Shown here in pieces: positions 23,585 through 35,243 of a DNA stretch of 64,000 nt (position 1 is its first letter; every line of letters starts with the position of its first letter). The notes beneath the pieces are model-generated. The model made no database searches. It was given only the letters and a program-made list of their open reading frames with translations, and was not told the DNA's origin. Source of the DNA: Achromobacter arsenitoxydans SY8. GTDB taxonomy: Bacteria; Pseudomonadota; Gammaproteobacteria; Burkholderiales; Burkholderiaceae_B. The position numbers were made by a program, and so were the translations under genes. Location of the stretch: assembly GCF_000236785.1 (NCBI RefSeq), contig NZ_AGUF01000056.1, positions 27,394 through 91,393 of the forward strand, read 5' to 3'.

Positions 23585-25150
23585 TCAGGGTTTCTTGGCG
23601 GCCGCCGCGGGGGCGGAGCGGGCGGGGGGCGCCGGGGCCGCATTCGTGGATGCGGCGGGCGCGGCGGCGGGGGTATCAGCCTGGACGGCCGGCGCGGGCG
23701 CCGTGTCCGCGGGCGTTTCCATCGCCGCTTCCGGCTCGTCCCGGCGCACGGCGGGCGGCGCCCACAATCCGTCCACCACGGCTGGGCCCGGCGAATAGAT
23801 GCGCAGCAATACGCCCACGGGCCCCGCCGCCGGGATGGGAAGCCAGTTCGACTGCGCTTCGGGCTCAGGCGCGGCGTTGCTGAACACCAGGTCGAGCGAG
23901 CCGTCCGGGTTGTAGCGCAGCGGGTCGCGGCTGCCCAGCGCGTGCCGGTTGACCGGATTGGGCACGGGCATGCCTTGCGGGTCATAGGCCGCCAGCGACC
24001 ACAGCGCGTCCGCGGGCGGAAGCTGTCCGGATTCGAAATGCAGCGTGTAGCGGTGCGCGCCATCGAGCAGGGCGCCCTGGCTGTCGGCGGCCAGCAGGAG
24101 CACGCTCAGGTCTTCGGGCAAGCCGGCGCCCGGCTGCGCCTGGGCCGTCAGCGCGCGACGCAGATAGGCGTTGCCGTAAACCCCGATGCTGGCGGTCTCC
24201 TGCTGCCATCCGTTCGCGCCGCGCAGCGTCTGGCCTGCGGCGGCGTCCATGCGTTCGCGCGCGGCGCGCACGCCGCGCCGCATGCCCTGCTTGGCGGCGT
24301 GGTCGAGCTTGTCGAATTCGAAGTTGCGGCCCGGAACCAGGCCCACGCGGCGAAGCTGGGCCAGCACGGGCTGGTCCGTGGCGTGCGGCGGATGCCTGCG
24401 CAGCAGCTCCGCGGCATAGGTGAAGAACGCCTCGGTGGGCATGGAATCCACCTGCTCGCGCACCGGGATCTTCAGGTCCAGGGAGGCGTCCGGCTTCGTG
24501 CGGGCAGCCTGCGCGGGCAAGTTCCACTGCGCCAGCGGCGTCAGGACGAAGCCGTCCTGCAGCGCGTTGACTGCCGGATAGTCGGGGGCGCCGTCGGCCT
24601 GGATCAGAATCTTGGCCCAGACGTGGGCAGTGGGTGCGTCGATGCGCGCCATGCCGGACGGCAGGGTGCCCGTCCAGCCCGGCGGCACGATCACGGTATT
24701 GCCCTTGCCGGTGCCGGTGCTGCGCTTGCCCAGCGTGGCGAACACGTCCGTCCACATATCCAGCAGCGTCAGCGTGTAGAGCCGTCCCTGCGTGTCCGGC
24801 ACGGACAGCACGACCGGCCCGGCCGTCAGGTCCACCCAGGCCGTGCCGCGCAGCATGTCCGGATTGGCCCAGGGCGCGGCGGCGCCGGCCTGGGGCAGGG
24901 CGCGTCCGTGCAGGAAGGTATTGGCGGGCGCTCCCTTGGCCCCTTGCGCCGGATGGATGAACTGGCGCCGGGTCAGGTCCATGACGACCAGCGGATAAAA
25001 ATAGAGATAGCCCTCCATGGCCGCCTGCCGGGCCGCTTCGGTCGCGGCGGCGGCTGGCGTCAGCGCGGCGGGCGCCGCATGCGCGGCAGGGGGCGTCAAC
25101 GCCTGCAGGGCGCAGGCCAGGAACAGAGCCAGGGGGGCAAGGCGGCGCAT
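23585..25150 (-). CDS. DUF1254/DUF1214 domain exported protein
   Basis: 521 residues from the ATG at 25150, preceded by TTGGAG. There is a signal peptide (MRRLAPLALFLACALQALTPPAAHA). The DUF1254 region spans about 35-190 (EGYLYFYPLVVMDLTRRQF, LYTLTLLDMWTDVFATLG, VIVPPGWTGTLPSGMARI), and the DUF1214 region about 330-440 (YTLHFESGQLPPADALWSLA, GSRDPLRYNPDGSLDLVFSN). It ends in an Ala/Pro-rich low-complexity tail. The protein is periplasmic or surface-exposed with no established biochemical role. It has no partner gene nearby. The 297-base gap between it and the formate dehydrogenase gene holds promoters for both, but I see no clear binding site there. Confidence 0.8.
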   Translation of the reverse strand: MRRLAPLALFLACALQALTPPAAHAAPAALTPAAAATEAARQAAMEGYLYFYPLVVMDLTRRQFIHPAQGAKGAPANTFLHGRALPQAGAAAPWANPDMLRGTAWVDLTAGPVVLSVPDTQGRLYTLTLLDMWTDVFATLGKRSTGTGKGNTVIVPPGWTGTLPSGMARIDAPTAHVWAKILIQADGAPDYPAVNALQDGFVLTPLAQWNLPAQAARTKPDASLDLKIPVREQVDSMPTEAFFTYAAELLRRHPPHATDQPVLAQLRRVGLVPGRNFEFDKLDHAAKQGMRRGVRAARERMDAAAGQTLRGANGWQQETASIGVYGNAYLRRALTAQAQPGAGLPEDLSVLLLAADSQGALLDGAHRYTLHFESGQLPPADALWSLAAYDPQGMPVPNPVNRHALGSRDPLRYNPDGSLDLVFSNAAPEPEAQSNWLPIPAAGPVGVLLRIYSPGPAVVDGLWAPPAVRRDEPEAAMETPADTAPAPAVQADTPAAAPAASTNAAPAPPARSAPAAAAKKP

Positions 25151-25447
25151 CGGCGCTCCAACGGTCGTGCGTAGAAAAGGGGCGGCGGCAGTGGCGGCCC
25201 GGGCATTGCGGCGCTGCCGCATAGGCAGCGCCGTCCGCAATGGTAACAGTGCAGCATTCACGCAAAATGCCCGAGAAAAGCGGATATTGCCGCCAGATTT
25301 CGGACTGCCCGCAACGGCGCATCAACCCGACGCCGCATGGCGCGCGCCGGAACGTGGGCATATACTGGCACCCATATCCGTGGAAGCCGCAGGGCCTTTC
25401 CCGTTTTCAGGTCTGGCTTTCTTCATTCACCAGGAGAGGAGTGCTTC

Positions 25448-28400
25448 ATGGTCAACATGAATCGCCGCCAGTTCTTCAAGGTGACCGGTGCGACGCTGGC
25501 AGGCTCCAGCCTGGCATTGCTGGGGGCAGCCCCGGGCACGGCCATGGCCGAAGTGCGCCAGTTCAAGCTTGCGCGCATGACAGAAACGCGCAACACCTGT
25601 CCCTACTGTTCGGTCGCCTGTGGTTTGCTGATGTACGGCCTGGGCGACGGCTCGAAGAACGCCCGCGCCAGCATCATGCACATCGAGGGCGATCCGGACC
25701 ATCCCGTGAACCGCGGCACCCTCTGTCCGAAGGGCGCGGCCCTGATCGACTTCATCCACAGCCCCAACCGCCTCAAGTACCCGGAATACCGGGCGCCCGG
25801 GTCGGACAAGTGGGTGCGGATGTCGTGGGACGACGCCCTGACCCGCATCACCAAACTCATGAAGGCCGACCGCGACGCCAACTTCGTCGAGAAGACCGCG
25901 GACGGCAAGACCGTCAACCGGTGGCTGACCACCGGCATGCTGGCGGCCTCGGCAAGCAGCAACGAGGTCGGCTACATCACGCACAAGACCGTGCGCAGCA
26001 TGGGGATGCTGGCGTTCGACAACCAAGCCCGTGTCTGACATGGCCCGACGGTGGCAGGTCTTGCCCCGACGTTTGGCCGTGGAGCGATGACGAACCATTG
26101 GGTCGACATCAAGAACGCGGACATAGTATTGATCATGGGCGGCAATGCCGCCGAGGCCCACCCGTGCGGGTTCAAATGGGTCACGGAAGCAAAGGCCCAT
26201 AACAAGGCGAAGCTGATCGTCGTGGATCCTCGCTTCACGCGCTCGGCATCCGTGGCGGACTTCTACGCGCCCATACGCACCGGCACCGACATCATCTTCC
26301 TGGGCGGCGTCATCAAGTACCTGCTGGATAACGACAAGATCCAGCACGAGTACGTGCGCAACTACACCGACTTTTCCTTCATCGTGCGCGAGGACTTCGC
26401 CTTCGACGCGGGCCTCTATTCGGGCTACAACGCCGAAAAGCGCACCTACGACAAGGCAAGCTGGGACTACGAGCGCGGCGATGACGGCTACGTCAAGACG
26501 GACCCCACGCTGCAGCATCCGCGGTCGGTCTACCAACTGCTCAAGAAGCATTACTCGCGCTACACCTCCGAAATGGTGGAACGCGTCTGCGGCACGCCCA
26601 AGGACAAGTTCCTGACGGTGTGCGACATGCTCGCGTCCACGGCCACCACCAACCGCGCGGCCACCATCCTGTACGCGCTGGGCTGGACGCAGCATTCGAT
26701 CGGATCGCAGATCATCCGCACCGGCGCCATGGTGCAGCTGCTGCTGGGCAACATCGGCATCGCCGGCGGCGGCATGAACGCGCTGCGGGGACACTCGAAC
26801 ATCCAGGGCCTGACCGACCTGGGCCTCATGTCGAACCTGCTGCCTGGCTACATGACGCTGCCCAACGAGCCGGAACAGGACTACGGCAAGTACATCGAGA
26901 CGCGCACGCTCAAGCCCTTGCGGCCCAACCAGCTCAGTTACTGGCAGAACTACAACAAGTTCCACGTCAGCCTGATGAAGGCCTGGTGGGGCAATGCCGC
27001 CACGGCCGAGAACAACTGGGCGTTCGATTACCTGCCCAAGCTGGACAAGCTCTACGACATGCTGCAAGTCTACGAGCTCATGGTCCAGGGCAAGATGAAC
27101 GGCTATCTTGCGCAGGGCTTCAATCCGCTGGCCGCCGCGCCCAACAAGGCCAAGCTGAACGACGGTTTCGCCAAGCTGAAGTTCCTGGTCATCATGGACC
27201 CGCTGGTCACGGAAACCTCGGAATTCTGGCGCAACGCCGGCGAAGCCAACGACGTGGATCCGTCCAAGATCCAGACCGAGGTCTTCCGCCTGCCCACCAC
27301 CTGTTTCGCCGAGGAAGACGGCGCGCTGGTCAATTCCGGACGCTGGCTGCAATGGCACTGGAAGGGCGCCGAACCCCCGGGCGAGGCCAAGAGCGACATC
27401 GAAATCATGGCGCTCATCTTCACGCGCCTGCGCAAGCTGTACCAGGACGAGGGCGGCAAATATCCCGATCCCATCGTCAACCTGTCGTGGCCCTATTCAA
27501 ACCCGCAGAATCCCTCGGCCGAAGAATTGGCCAAGGAATACGCGGGCAGGGCGCTGGTCGATCTGGCCGATCCGAAGGATCCCGCGAAGATCACGCGCAG
27601 GGGCGGCGAACAGCTTGCAGGGTTTGCGGAACTGCGCGACGACGGTTCCACGGCAAGCGGCTGCTGGATCTTCGCCGGGGCCTGGGGCCCCAACGGCAAC
27701 CTCATGGCGCGCCGTGACAACAGCGACCCCACCGGAATCGGCCAGACCTTGAACTGGGCCTGGGCGTGGCCGGCCAACCGGCGCATTCTCTACAACCGCG
27801 CCTCGTGCGACCTGGAGGGCAAGCCCTTCGATCCGCGTCGAAAGCTCGTTTCTTGGAACGGCAAGATCTGGGTCGGCGCGGACATCCCCGACTTCAAGGG
27901 CGATGAAAACCCTGCGGGCGGCATGGGGCCGTTCATCATGAACCCGGAGGGCGTGGCGCGCTTCTTTGCGCGGGCGGGCATGGCCGAAGGGCCGTTCCCG
28001 GAACACTACGAACCCTTCGAGAACCCGCTGGGATACAACCCGCTGCACCCGAAGGCCAAGGGCGTCACCAGCAATCCGGCCGCGCGCATCTTCAAGGATG
28101 ACCTGGCCGCGATGGGCACCGTGGAGAACTTCCCGTACGTCGCCACGACCTACCGCCTGACCGAGCACTTCCACTATTGGACCAAGAACGTCCGCATCAA
28201 TGCCATCCTGCAGCCCGAGCAGTTCGTCGAGATCGGCGAGGCGCTGGCCAAGGAGCTGGGCATACCCAACGGATCGCGGGTCAAGGTGTCGTCCAACCGC
28301 GGCTACATCAAGGCGGTGGCCCTGGTCACCAAGCGCCTGCGTCCCCTCACCGTCGAAGGCAAGACGGTGCATCAGGTGGGGATCCCCATTCATTGGGGCT

Positions 28401-28516
28401 TCGTGGGCGTCGCCAGGCCTGGCTTCCTCACCAACACCCTGACGCCATTCGTGGGCGACGGCAATTCCCAGACGCCGGAATTCAAGTCGTTCCTGGTGAA
28501 GGTCGAAAAGGCCTAG
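25448..28516 (+). CDS. fdnG: Formate dehydrogenase major subunit, selenocysteine-containing (UGA read through at codon 197)
   Basis: 1,022 codons. The in-frame TGA at 26036-26038 is a selenocysteine codon, not a stop: the frame continues in phase with strong similarity on both sides (NQARV[19 protein letters not shown]), which is the known Sec site of FdnG/FdoG. A Tat signal begins [15 protein letters not shown] [4Fe-4S] site follows ([13 protein letters not shown], later TLCPKGA), then molybdopterin-binding domains. The enzyme oxidises formate on the periplasmic face and passes electrons to the FeS and cytochrome subunits encoded next. SelA, SelB, tRNA-Sec and SelD are all encoded within 9 kb. 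The length matches the E. coli protein closely. Confidence 0.95.
26036..26068 (+). promoter_or_regulatory. SECIS element with selenocysteine UGA codon
   Basis: UGA (26036-26038) is followed 14 bases later by the small hairpin GGCA-GGTCT-TGCC (26053-26065), whose loop GGTCT is the SelB-binding type found in E. coli fdn/fdo mRNAs. A lower partial stem adds a few pairs. This position and loop are what SelB needs to insert Sec. Confidence 0.85.
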
Positions 28517-28526
28517 GAGAACCGAC

Positions 28527-29426
28527 ATGTCCATGCAATCCCTAGACATCAAGCGGCGCTCCGCCACGACCACGCCGCCGCCGGGCATCCGCGAGCCGGT
28601 CACGGGCTCGGTGGCCAAGCTGATCGACGTCTCCAAGTGCATCGGCTGCAAGGCGTGCCAGAGCGCCTGTATGGAGTGGAACGACCTGCGCGACGAAATC
28701 GGCGTCAACGTGGGCGTCTACGACAACCCGGCCGACCTGACCGAGCACTCCTGGACCGTCATGCGCTTCTCGGAATTCGAGAATCCCGCCGGCGACCTGG
28801 AATGGCTGATCCGCAAGGACGGCTGCATGCACTGCGAGGACCCGGGCTGCCTCAAGGCCTGTCCGTCGCCCGGCGCTATCGTCCAGTACACCAACGGCAT
28901 CGTGGATTTCCACGAGGAAAACTGCATCGGCTGCGGCTACTGCATCACCGGCTGTCCGTTCGACGTGCCTCGCATTTCCAAGAAGGACCACAAGGCGTAC
29001 AAGTGCACGCTGTGCTCCGACCGCGTGGCCGTCGGGATGGAGCCCGCATGCGTCAAGGCCTGTCCCACGGGCGCCATCGTCTTCGGCACCAAGGACGACA
29101 TGCACCAGCATGCCGCCGAACGCATCGACGACCTGAAGTCGCGCGGCTTTGAGCAGGCCGGCTTGTACGACCCGCCGGGCGTGGGCGGCACCCACGTCAT
29201 GTACGTGCTGCATCATGCGGACCAGCCGGGGCTCTACCACGGGTTGCCCGCCGACCCGAAGATCAGCCCCATGGTGTCGCTGTGGAAGGGGCTGGCCAAG
29301 CCGCTGGGCCTGGCCGCGATGGCGCTGACCGCGCTGGCGGGCTTCTTCCACTATGCCCGGGTCGGCCGCAACGAAGTCACCGAGGAAGACGAACGCAGGG
29401 CCGAAGAGGAGGTGCGCCATGAGTGA
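28527..29426 (+). CDS. fdnH: Formate dehydrogenase iron-sulfur (beta) subunit
   Basis: 299 residues. There are four [4Fe-4S] cysteine groups: [46 protein letters not shown], and CTLCSDR with [11 protein letters not shown]. Near the C terminus a single membrane anchor ([20 protein letters not shown]) leaves the ferredoxin-like part in the periplasm next to the catalytic subunit. The short N terminus has no signal of its own; in this family the protein is exported with the alpha subunit. It starts 10 bases after the alpha-subunit stop and overlaps the cytochrome gene by 8 bases. Confidence 0.94.
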   Translation: MSMQSLDIKRRSATTTPPPGIREPVTGSVAKLIDVSKCIGCKACQSACMEWNDLRDEIGVNVGVYDNPADLTEHSWTVMRFSEFENPAGDLEWLIRKDGCMHCEDPGCLKACPSPGAIVQYTNGIVDFHEENCIGCGYCITGCPFDVPRISKKDHKAYKCTLCSDRVAVGMEPACVKACPTGAIVFGTKDDMHQHAAERIDDLKSRGFEQAGLYDPPGVGGTHVMYVLHHADQPGLYHGLPADPKISPMVSLWKGLAKPLGLAAMALTALAGFFHYARVGRNEVTEEDERRAEEEVRHE

Positions 29427-30051
29427 AGACCGTCACTATCGCCGCATCCGGCGCTATACCCCGGGTGAACGAACCAACCACTGGATCATCGCCCTGACGT
29501 TCATCCTGCTTGCGCTCTCCGGACTGGCGATGTTCCACCCGTCCATGTATTGGCTGTCCAACCTGCTCGGGGGCGGGCCCTGGACGCGGATCCTGCATCC
29601 GTTCATCGGGATGGTGATGTTCGTTTGCTTCGCCGTGTTCGCCGGCCACATGTGGCGCCACAACCTTCTGACCAAAGCCGACCGCCAGTGGCTGCGGCAA
29701 CTCAACGACGTGGTCGAGAACCGCGAAGAAAAGCTCCCGGAAGTCGGCAAATACAACGCCGGCCAGAAGCTGCTGTTCTATGTGCTGATCCTGTGCATGC
29801 TGGGGCTGACGGTCAGCGGCATCGTGATATGGCGCGAATATTTCGCGTTCTATTTCCCCATCTGGGTGGTCCGGGCCGCTTCGGTGCTGCACGCGGTTTG
29901 TGCGCTGGTCCTGATTTGCGCGATCATTGTGCATATTTACGCGGCGATCTGGGTAAAGGGCTCGCTGACGGCGATGCTGCGGGGCCATGTCACCGCCGGC
30001 TGGGCGTGGAAGCACCACCGCGCCTGGTTCCGGGAACAGGTGAAAAAGTAG
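29419..30051 (+). CDS. fdnI: Formate dehydrogenase cytochrome b556 (gamma) subunit
   Basis: 210 residues with four membrane helices: [57 protein letters not shown] and [20 protein letters not shown]. Conserved histidines for two b hemes are visible (TNHWII, FAGHMW, LHAVCA, VHIYAA). It receives electrons from the beta subunit and reduces quinone at the cytoplasmic side. The ATG lies inside the end of the beta-subunit gene, with GGAGG about eight bases before it. Confidence 0.93.
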   Translation: MSEDRHYRRIRRYTPGERTNHWIIALTFILLALSGLAMFHPSMYWLSNLLGGGPWTRILHPFIGMVMFVCFAVFAGHMWRHNLLTKADRQWLRQLNDVVENREEKLPEVGKYNAGQKLLFYVLILCMLGLTVSGIVIWREYFAFYFPIWVVRAASVLHAVCALVLICAIIVHIYAAIWVKGSLTAMLRGHVTAGWAWKHHRAWFREQVKK

Positions 30052-30140
30052 TCCGCAAATCCTGCCCGCCCTGTAGTGATCGCACGGCTGCTATCCTCTT
30101 TCCGAGGCTGGCAGCCGTGTTTGTTTCTCTGGAGACGAAA

Positions 30141-31073
30141 TTGCAGCGAATTCTTCCGCGCGGCGAAATCGAAGCGCTAGACCACAACGCCATTCCCCGC
30201 GTCGCCTTGCCGGACCGCCAGGCGGTCTTTGCCGCGCGGGCCGCGCGCCTGCGCACGCTGGCGGATGGCAATCCCGTTGCCGACTACCTGCTCCTGATGG
30301 CCAATCTGGTCGACGCCCAGCAGCGCGCCCTGGCGGATTGCGAGGCGCCGCAAGCGTCCGAAGACCGCATTGCCCTGGCCCAGGCGCATGGCATGCCGCC
30401 GCTGCAGGCCGTGGGCTGGCCGCGCGACGCGCTGTGGCGCCGCATCCTGGGCCAGCTTGTGGACGACGTGTCGCGCGCCCAGGGGGTGCCCGCCGAGGCC
30501 GTCGAGGTCTGCGCCGCGCTGCGCCGCGCGCTGGACCAGAACCCCGAATCCCTGGAAGACCTGGCCGAAGCCGTGCTGTCCGAACAGGACCAGGGCGTGG
30601 ACAGCGCCGCCGCGCCCTTCGTCATGGCGGCCCTGCAGGTTTACTGGACGGACCTGGCCAGCCGCTTCGATCCCAGGCAGCTTCCCGTCGCCAGTCCGTT
30701 CGGCGTGTGCCCCGTCTGCGGCAGCCTGCCGGTCGCCAGCGTCGTGCGCGTGGGCGGCCAGTTCGAAGGCTACCGCTACCTCTGCTGCAGCCTCTGTTCG
30801 ACCCAATGGCACATGGTGCGCGTGAAGTGTTCGCATTGCGAGGACGTGGAGCAGGTCGCCTACCAGGCCATCGAGGGGCGCTCGCCCGCCATCAAGGCGG
30901 AAACCTGCGACCGCTGCCACACCTACCGCAAGATCTTCTACCAGGACAAGGACTTGTACGTGGAGCCGGTGGCGGATGACCTGGCCAGCCTGATGCTCGA
31001 CGTGCTGGTGGGCGAGGCGGGCTATTCGCGCTCCAGCGGCAATCCGCTGCTGTGGCACGGCGACCAGGACTAG
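30141..31073 (+). CDS. fdhE: Formate dehydrogenase accessory protein FdhE
   Basis: 310 residues from a TTG start at 30141, chosen because GGAG stands six bases upstream and the protein then begins [20 protein letters not shown]; no ATG is available there. The C-terminal half carries four rubredoxin-like CxxC pairs (CPVCGS, CSLCST, CSHCED, CDRCHT), a hallmark of FdhE. The protein is cytoplasmic, binds iron, and is needed to activate Tat-exported formate dehydrogenases before or during export. It lies 89 bases after the cytochrome gene, with an 8-base inverted repeat (ACGGCTGC ... GCAGCCGT, 30084-30118) between them. SelA follows. Confidence 0.92.
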   Translation: MQRILPRGEIEALDHNAIPRVALPDRQAVFAARAARLRTLADGNPVADYLLLMANLVDAQQRALADCEAPQASEDRIALAQAHGMPPLQAVGWPRDALWRRILGQLVDDVSRAQGVPAEAVEVCAALRRALDQNPESLEDLAEAVLSEQDQGVDSAAAPFVMAALQVYWTDLASRFDPRQLPVASPFGVCPVCGSLPVASVVRVGGQFEGYRYLCCSLCSTQWHMVRVKCSHCEDVEQVAYQAIEGRSPAIKAETCDRCHTYRKIFYQDKDLYVEPVADDLASLMLDVLVGEAGYSRSSGNPLLWHGDQD

Positions 31074-31122
31074 GGCCGGCCAGCCCCAGGCTGTTGGCCC
31101 CTACGTTGATTACGGAGTTTGC

Positions 31123-32553
31123 ATGGCTGATCACCCGTCCGGCACCGGCGCGGCCGCCGCATCCGACATTCCTTCGCTGGACCGTCTGCTGAACGCCGAA
31201 GCGCTGCGGCCGGCGCTCGATGCCCATGGGCGCACCCAGGTGGTCGCAGCCCTGCGCCGCGATCTCGACGCGCTGCGGCGGCGAGCGCTGGATGGCGGAC
31301 TGGCGCGCAGCGAACTGGACGCCGCCGCGGTGGCGGCGCGCACGTCGGCGGCGCTCGACCAGGCCGCCCAGCCGCGCCTGCGCGCCGTCTACAACCTGAC
31401 GGGCACGGTGCTTCATACCAACCTGGGCCGGGCCCTGCTGCCGGACGAAGCCGTCGCGTCGGTGCTGCGCGCGCTGACGTCGCCCGCCAACCTGGAGTTC
31501 GACCTGGATACCGGCGGCCGCGGCGATCGCGACGACCTGATCGACGACTTGCTGTGCGAGCTGACCGGCGCCGAGGCCGCCACGGTGGTAAACAACAACG
31601 CCGCCGCCGTGCTGCTGATGCTCAATGCGCTGGCGGACCGCCGCGAGGTGGTGGTGTCGCGCGGCGAGTTGGTCGAGATCGGCGGCGCGTTCCGTATCCC
31701 GGACATCATGAAGCGCGCGGGCGCCAAGCTCGTCGAAATCGGCACCACCAACCGCACGCACGCGGCCGACTATGAAACCGCCATCGGGCCGCGCACGGCG
31801 ATGCTGATGAAGGTGCATTGCAGCAACTACGCGGTGACGGGCTTCACCAAGAGCGTGGGCATTGCCGATGTGGCGGCGCTGGCGCATGCGCGGGGCCTGC
31901 CGGCCACGGTGGACCTGGGCAGCGGCACGCTGGTGGACCTGACGCAGTTCGGCCTGCCCAAGGAAGACACCGTGCGCGAGACCATCGCCGCGGGCGCCGA
32001 CCTGGTCACGTTCAGCGGGGACAAGCTGCTGGGCGGGCCCCAGGCCGGCCTGCTGGTGGGTCGGGCCGACCTGATCCGCAAGATCAAGAAGAATCCGCTC
32101 AAGCGCGCATTGCGCGTGGGCAAGTTGACGCTGGCTGCGCTGGAGCCCGTGCTGAGCCTGTACCGCGCGCCCGAGTTCCTGGCCGAGCGGCTGACGACGC
32201 TGCGGCTGCTGACCCGTCCGCTGCGCGACATCCAGCCGCAGGCCGAACGGCTGCGCGGCGCGCTGGCGCATGCGGCTGGCCCGGGCTATGCGGTGGAGGC
32301 GGTGCCTATGTTCAGCCAGATCGGCAGCGGCGCCTTGCCCGTCGACCAACTGCCCAGCTATGGACTGGCGGTGCGCTATGCGGGCAGCGGACGTCCCGGG
32401 CGTCATCTGGACAAACTCGAGACGCTGCTGCGGCGGCTGCCGGTGCCGGTGATCGGCCGCATCGCGGACGATGCGCTGTGGCTGGACCTGCGCTGCCTGG
32501 AGGCGCGCGACGAGGCGGCCTTCGCCGGGCAACTGGCGGAGCCCCTGGCATGA
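31123..32553 (+). CDS. selA: L-seryl-tRNA(Sec) selenium transferase
   Basis: 476 residues, the usual length for SelA. The protein is a PLP enzyme converting Ser-tRNA(Sec) to Sec-tRNA(Sec) with selenophosphate. Visible features are the N-terminal tRNA-binding helices ([20 protein letters not shown]), [18 protein letters not shown], the PLP lysine K301 in [16 protein letters not shown], and GSGTLVDL. It starts 49 bases after fdhE with ACGGAG upstream, and its TGA overlaps the selB ATG. It is part of one long run fdnGHI-fdhE-selA-selB-selC, so synthesis of the selenium machinery is tied to that of its client enzyme. Confidence 0.96.
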   Translation: MADHPSGTGAAAASDIPSLDRLLNAEALRPALDAHGRTQVVAALRRDLDALRRRALDGGLARSELDAAAVAARTSAALDQAAQPRLRAVYNLTGTVLHTNLGRALLPDEAVASVLRALTSPANLEFDLDTGGRGDRDDLIDDLLCELTGAEAATVVNNNAAAVLLMLNALADRREVVVSRGELVEIGGAFRIPDIMKRAGAKLVEIGTTNRTHAADYETAIGPRTAMLMKVHCSNYAVTGFTKSVGIADVAALAHARGLPATVDLGSGTLVDLTQFGLPKEDTVRETIAAGADLVTFSGDKLLGGPQAGLLVGRADLIRKIKKNPLKRALRVGKLTLAALEPVLSLYRAPEFLAERLTTLRLLTRPLRDIQPQAERLRGALAHAAGPGYAVEAVPMFSQIGSGALPVDQLPSYGLAVRYAGSGRPGRHLDKLETLLRRLPVPVIGRIADDALWLDLRCLEARDEAAFAGQLAEPLA

Positions 32554-34496
32554 TCATCGGCACGGCCGGCCATATCGACCACGGCAAGACCACGTTGGTG
32601 CGCGCCCTGACGGGCGTGGACACCGACCGGCTCAAGGAAGAGAAGGCGCGCGGCATTTCCATTGAACTGGGCTACGCCTATACGCCGCTTGCCAATGGCG
32701 ACGTGCTGGGCTTCATCGACGTCCCCGGCCATGAAAAGCTGGTGCACACGATGGCGGCCGGCGCCAGCGGCATTGACTTCGGGCTGCTGGTGGTGGCGGC
32801 GGACGACGGCGTCATGCCGCAGACCCGCGAGCACCTGGCGATCCTGGCCATGCTGGGCGTGGCGCGGGGCGCGGTGGCGCTGACCAAGGCCGACCGCGCG
32901 GAGGCCGCGCAGCTGGCGGCCGTGCGCGGCGAGATCGCGGCGCTGGCGGCGGGCACGTTCCTGGAAGACGCGCCGGTGTTCGCCACAAGCGCATCGCAGG
33001 CTGGCGACGCGGGCGTCGCGGAACTGAAAACCTGGCTGCACGAGCAGGCCCAGGCGCTGGCGCGGCGCGACGCGACGGGTCTGTTCAGGCTGGCGGTGGA
33101 CCGCGTGTTCACGCTGACAGGCCACGGAACGGTGGTGACCGGCACGGCGCACGCCGGGCGGGTCCGCGCCGGGGACGACGCCGCCGATCTGCGGCTGATG
33201 CCCGCCGGCACGCGGGTGCGGGTGCGCGGCATCCATGCGCAGAACCAGCCCAGCGAGACGGGCGCGGCCGGGCAGCGCTGCGCGCTGAACCTGGCGGGCA
33301 TCGACAAGGACGCAATCGCGCGCGGCGACTGGATCGCGGATGCGCGCTGCTTTCTGCCGTCGCGGCACGTGGATGTGGCGCTGACCCTGCTGCCCTCCGC
33401 CGACGCTCCGGTGCGCGCGTGGGCGCCGCTGCATGTGCACATCGGCGCGGCGCGCCATGTGGCGCACGTGGTGCCGATCAGCGCCGAATCCCTGGCGCCC
33501 GGGCAGTCGGGCTGGGCGCAGCTGGTGTTCGACGAACCCATCTGCGCAATGCCGGGCGACCGCTACATCGTGCGCAATGCGCAGGCGACGCGCACGGTGG
33601 GCGGCGGGCGGGTGCTGGACCCGAACGCGCCCGACCGCAAGCGGCGCGCGGCGTCGCGCCTGCAGGGCTTGCAGGCGCTGTCCGACATGCTGGACGGCGG
33701 CGGACTGCGTCCCGTGCTGGAGCACGCCGCGCTGGGCCTGGACGAGGCGGCCCTGCAGCGCCTGACGGGCAGGCCGGTGAGCGAGATCGCCGCGCCCGAC
33801 GGGGCGTTGTGGATCGAAGCGCGCAACGTCCAGGCGCCGCGCACGCTGATCCTGGCCGCGCAATGGGATGCGCTGCGCGCACGCGTGGAGCAGGCCCTGG
33901 CCGCCTTTCACCAGGGCGCGCCGGACGAACCCGGGCCGGACAGCGCGCGGCTGCGCCGGATGGCGCTGCCTGCCGTACCGGATGCGCTCTGGACGTCGGT
34001 ACTGCATCAGCTGCAGCAGGATGGCCGGATTGCGCGCAATGGTCCCTGGCTGCATCTGCCGTCGCACACATCGACGCTGGCGGATGCGGAGTCGAAGCTG
34101 GCGGCTCGGCTGCTGCCGCTGCTGGAGCAGGGGGCATTCGATCCGCCGTGGGTGCGGGATCTGGCGCGGGCGCAGGGCGAACCCGAGGACGCGGTGCGCC
34201 AGTTGCTGCGCAAGCTGTTGCGGCGCGGAGACGTGGCCCAGGTTGTGAAAGACCTGTTCTATCACCGGGATCAGGTGCGCGCGCTGGCGGCGTTGGCCGC
34301 GGACCTGGCGGCGCGTCCCGAGGGCCTGAATGCGGCCGTGTTCCGGGATGCGACGGGGCTGGGGCGCAAGCGGGCGATCCAGATCCTGGAGTTCTTCGAC
34401 CGGGTGGGCTATACGCGGCGGGTGCGCGATGCGCATGTGCTGCGTGCCGAAAGCGCCTATGCGGCGATGCAGCGGCCCGCCGAGCCAGTATCATAG
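32550..34496 (+). CDS. selB: Selenocysteine-specific translation elongation factor SelB
   Basis: 648 residues. GTPase motifs: [17 protein letters not shown] (P-loop), [12 protein letters not shown] (G3) and TKAD (G4); the EF-Tu-like domains follow to about residue 360. Four C-terminal winged-helix domains (about 400-648) bind the SECIS hairpin; the last reads [20 protein letters not shown]. It delivers Sec-tRNA(Sec) to the ribosome at UGA. The start codon overlaps the selA stop (ATGA). The tRNA-Sec gene begins 12 bases after its stop. Confidence 0.96.
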   Translation: MIIGTAGHIDHGKTTLVRALTGVDTDRLKEEKARGISIELGYAYTPLANGDVLGFIDVPGHEKLVHTMAAGASGIDFGLLVVAADDGVMPQTREHLAILAMLGVARGAVALTKADRAEAAQLAAVRGEIAALAAGTFLEDAPVFATSASQAGDAGVAELKTWLHEQAQALARRDATGLFRLAVDRVFTLTGHGTVVTGTAHAGRVRAGDDAADLRLMPAGTRVRVRGIHAQNQPSETGAAGQRCALNLAGIDKDAIARGDWIADARCFLPSRHVDVALTLLPSADAPVRAWAPLHVHIGAARHVAHVVPISAESLAPGQSGWAQLVFDEPICAMPGDRYIVRNAQATRTVGGGRVLDPNAPDRKRRAASRLQGLQALSDMLDGGGLRPVLEHAALGLDEAALQRLTGRPVSEIAAPDGALWIEARNVQAPRTLILAAQWDALRARVEQALAAFHQGAPDEPGPDSARLRRMALPAVPDALWTSVLHQLQQDGRIARNGPWLHLPSHTSTLADAESKLAARLLPLLEQGAFDPPWVRDLARAQGEPEDAVRQLLRKLLRRGDVAQVVKDLFYHRDQVRALAALAADLAARPEGLNAAVFRDATGLGRKRAIQILEFFDRVGYTRRVRDAHVLRAESAYAAMQRPAEPVS

Positions 34497-34508
34497 GCGG
34501 GCCGTCAC

Positions 34509-34604
34509 GGAAGGCATTCGTGCCCGGCGGCACGGCCGGGCTTCAAACCCGGTTGGGGGCGTCAGACGTTCCCAGGTAGGTTCGACTCCTGCTGCCTTCC
34601 GCCA
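34509..34604 (+). tRNA. selC: tRNA-Sec (anticodon UCA)
   Basis: 96 bases including encoded CCA. The acceptor stem has the eight base pairs peculiar to tRNA-Sec: GGAAGGCA (34509-34516) with TGCCTTCC (34593-34600), then discriminator G and CCA. The anticodon stem/loop is CCGGG-CTTCAAA-CCCGG with anticodon TCA at 34543-34545. A long extra arm (GGGGGCGTCAGACGTTCCC) and a T-arm with GGTTCGACTCC follow. The bases around the anticodon and T-loop closely follow the E. coli selC sequence as I know it. Confidence 0.95.
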
Positions 34605-34680
34605 AGTTCTTTTGGAATGCGATGGGCCTTGCTTGAAGCCCGGTCAGTCACCGGCTCGCCAGCCACTGCCCCCGCCCGCA

Positions 34681-35220
34681 TCAACTGCGCAACATGCGCG
34701 TCACGACCCCGCCCACGGCATTCGACTTCCAGTCCAGTTCGCCCAGGTGCCAGTACCTGATCGTCCCGCCTCGATCCACCAGGTAATTGGCGGGCAGCCC
34801 CACCGCTTCCCATTTTTTCGACACGGCGCTGTTGCGGTCGTGCAGAACCGTGCCGGCCACGGGCCATTTCTTCAGAAAGGCCGAGATCTTGGCCTGCGAT
34901 TCGCCGACGTTCACCGCGACCAGGCGCAGGCCTTCTTCGCGGTGGCGCTTGGCCATGGTGGACATGATGGGGATCTCGTCGCGGCAAGGGTCGCACCAGG
35001 TGGCCCAGAAGCTGACGATGACGACGTTGCCGCGCCAGGCCGAGAGCTTCAGTTCGCGGCCGGACAAATCGGGCAGCACCAGGGGCGGCGTGGGGCCGGT
35101 CCAGGGAGCCCAGTCGGGGCCGGTGGCGGTCTTGAGGGCGGAGTCGCTGGCAGCCCGGGCCCAAAGGGGCAGGGCCGCCAGCGACAGGCCGGATTGCAGA
35201 AGGCGGCGGCGGCTGATCAA
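34681..35220 (-). CDS. TlpA-like thioredoxin-fold protein, exported (Tat-type signal)
   Basis: 179 residues from a TTG at 35220, with AGGGA six bases upstream; no ATG is near. The N terminus (SRRRLLQSGLSLAALPLWARA) is a twin-arginine-type signal. The thioredoxin fold has FWATWCDPCRDEIPIMSTMA with the CxxC pair CDPC, typical of the TlpA/ResA family, and PANYLVDRGGTIRYWHLGEL with the cis-proline region. It is a periplasmic thiol-disulfide reductant. It follows the transglutaminase-like gene by 23 bases on the same strand, and both sit between tRNA-Sec and selD against the flow of the selenium genes. Confidence 0.85.
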   Translation of the reverse strand: MISRRRLLQSGLSLAALPLWARAASDSALKTATGPDWAPWTGPTPPLVLPDLSGRELKLSAWRGNVVIVSFWATWCDPCRDEIPIMSTMAKRHREEGLRLVAVNVGESQAKISAFLKKWPVAGTVLHDRNSAVSKKWEAVGLPANYLVDRGGTIRYWHLGELDWKSNAVGGVVTRMLRS

Positions 35221-35243
35221 GGCGTGTCCCTGCGCGGATGGGT

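Noticed and set aside
26036-26038. In-frame TGA that would make the formate dehydrogenase alpha subunit a pseudogene
   Set aside because: The frame continues in phase, the position is the known selenocysteine site, a SECIS hairpin follows and selABCD are adjacent.
30084-30118. Inverted repeat ACGGCTGC/GCAGCCGT before fdhE as a terminator
   Set aside because: The loop is 19 bases and no T-run follows; fdhE is expected to be transcribed from the fdn operon.
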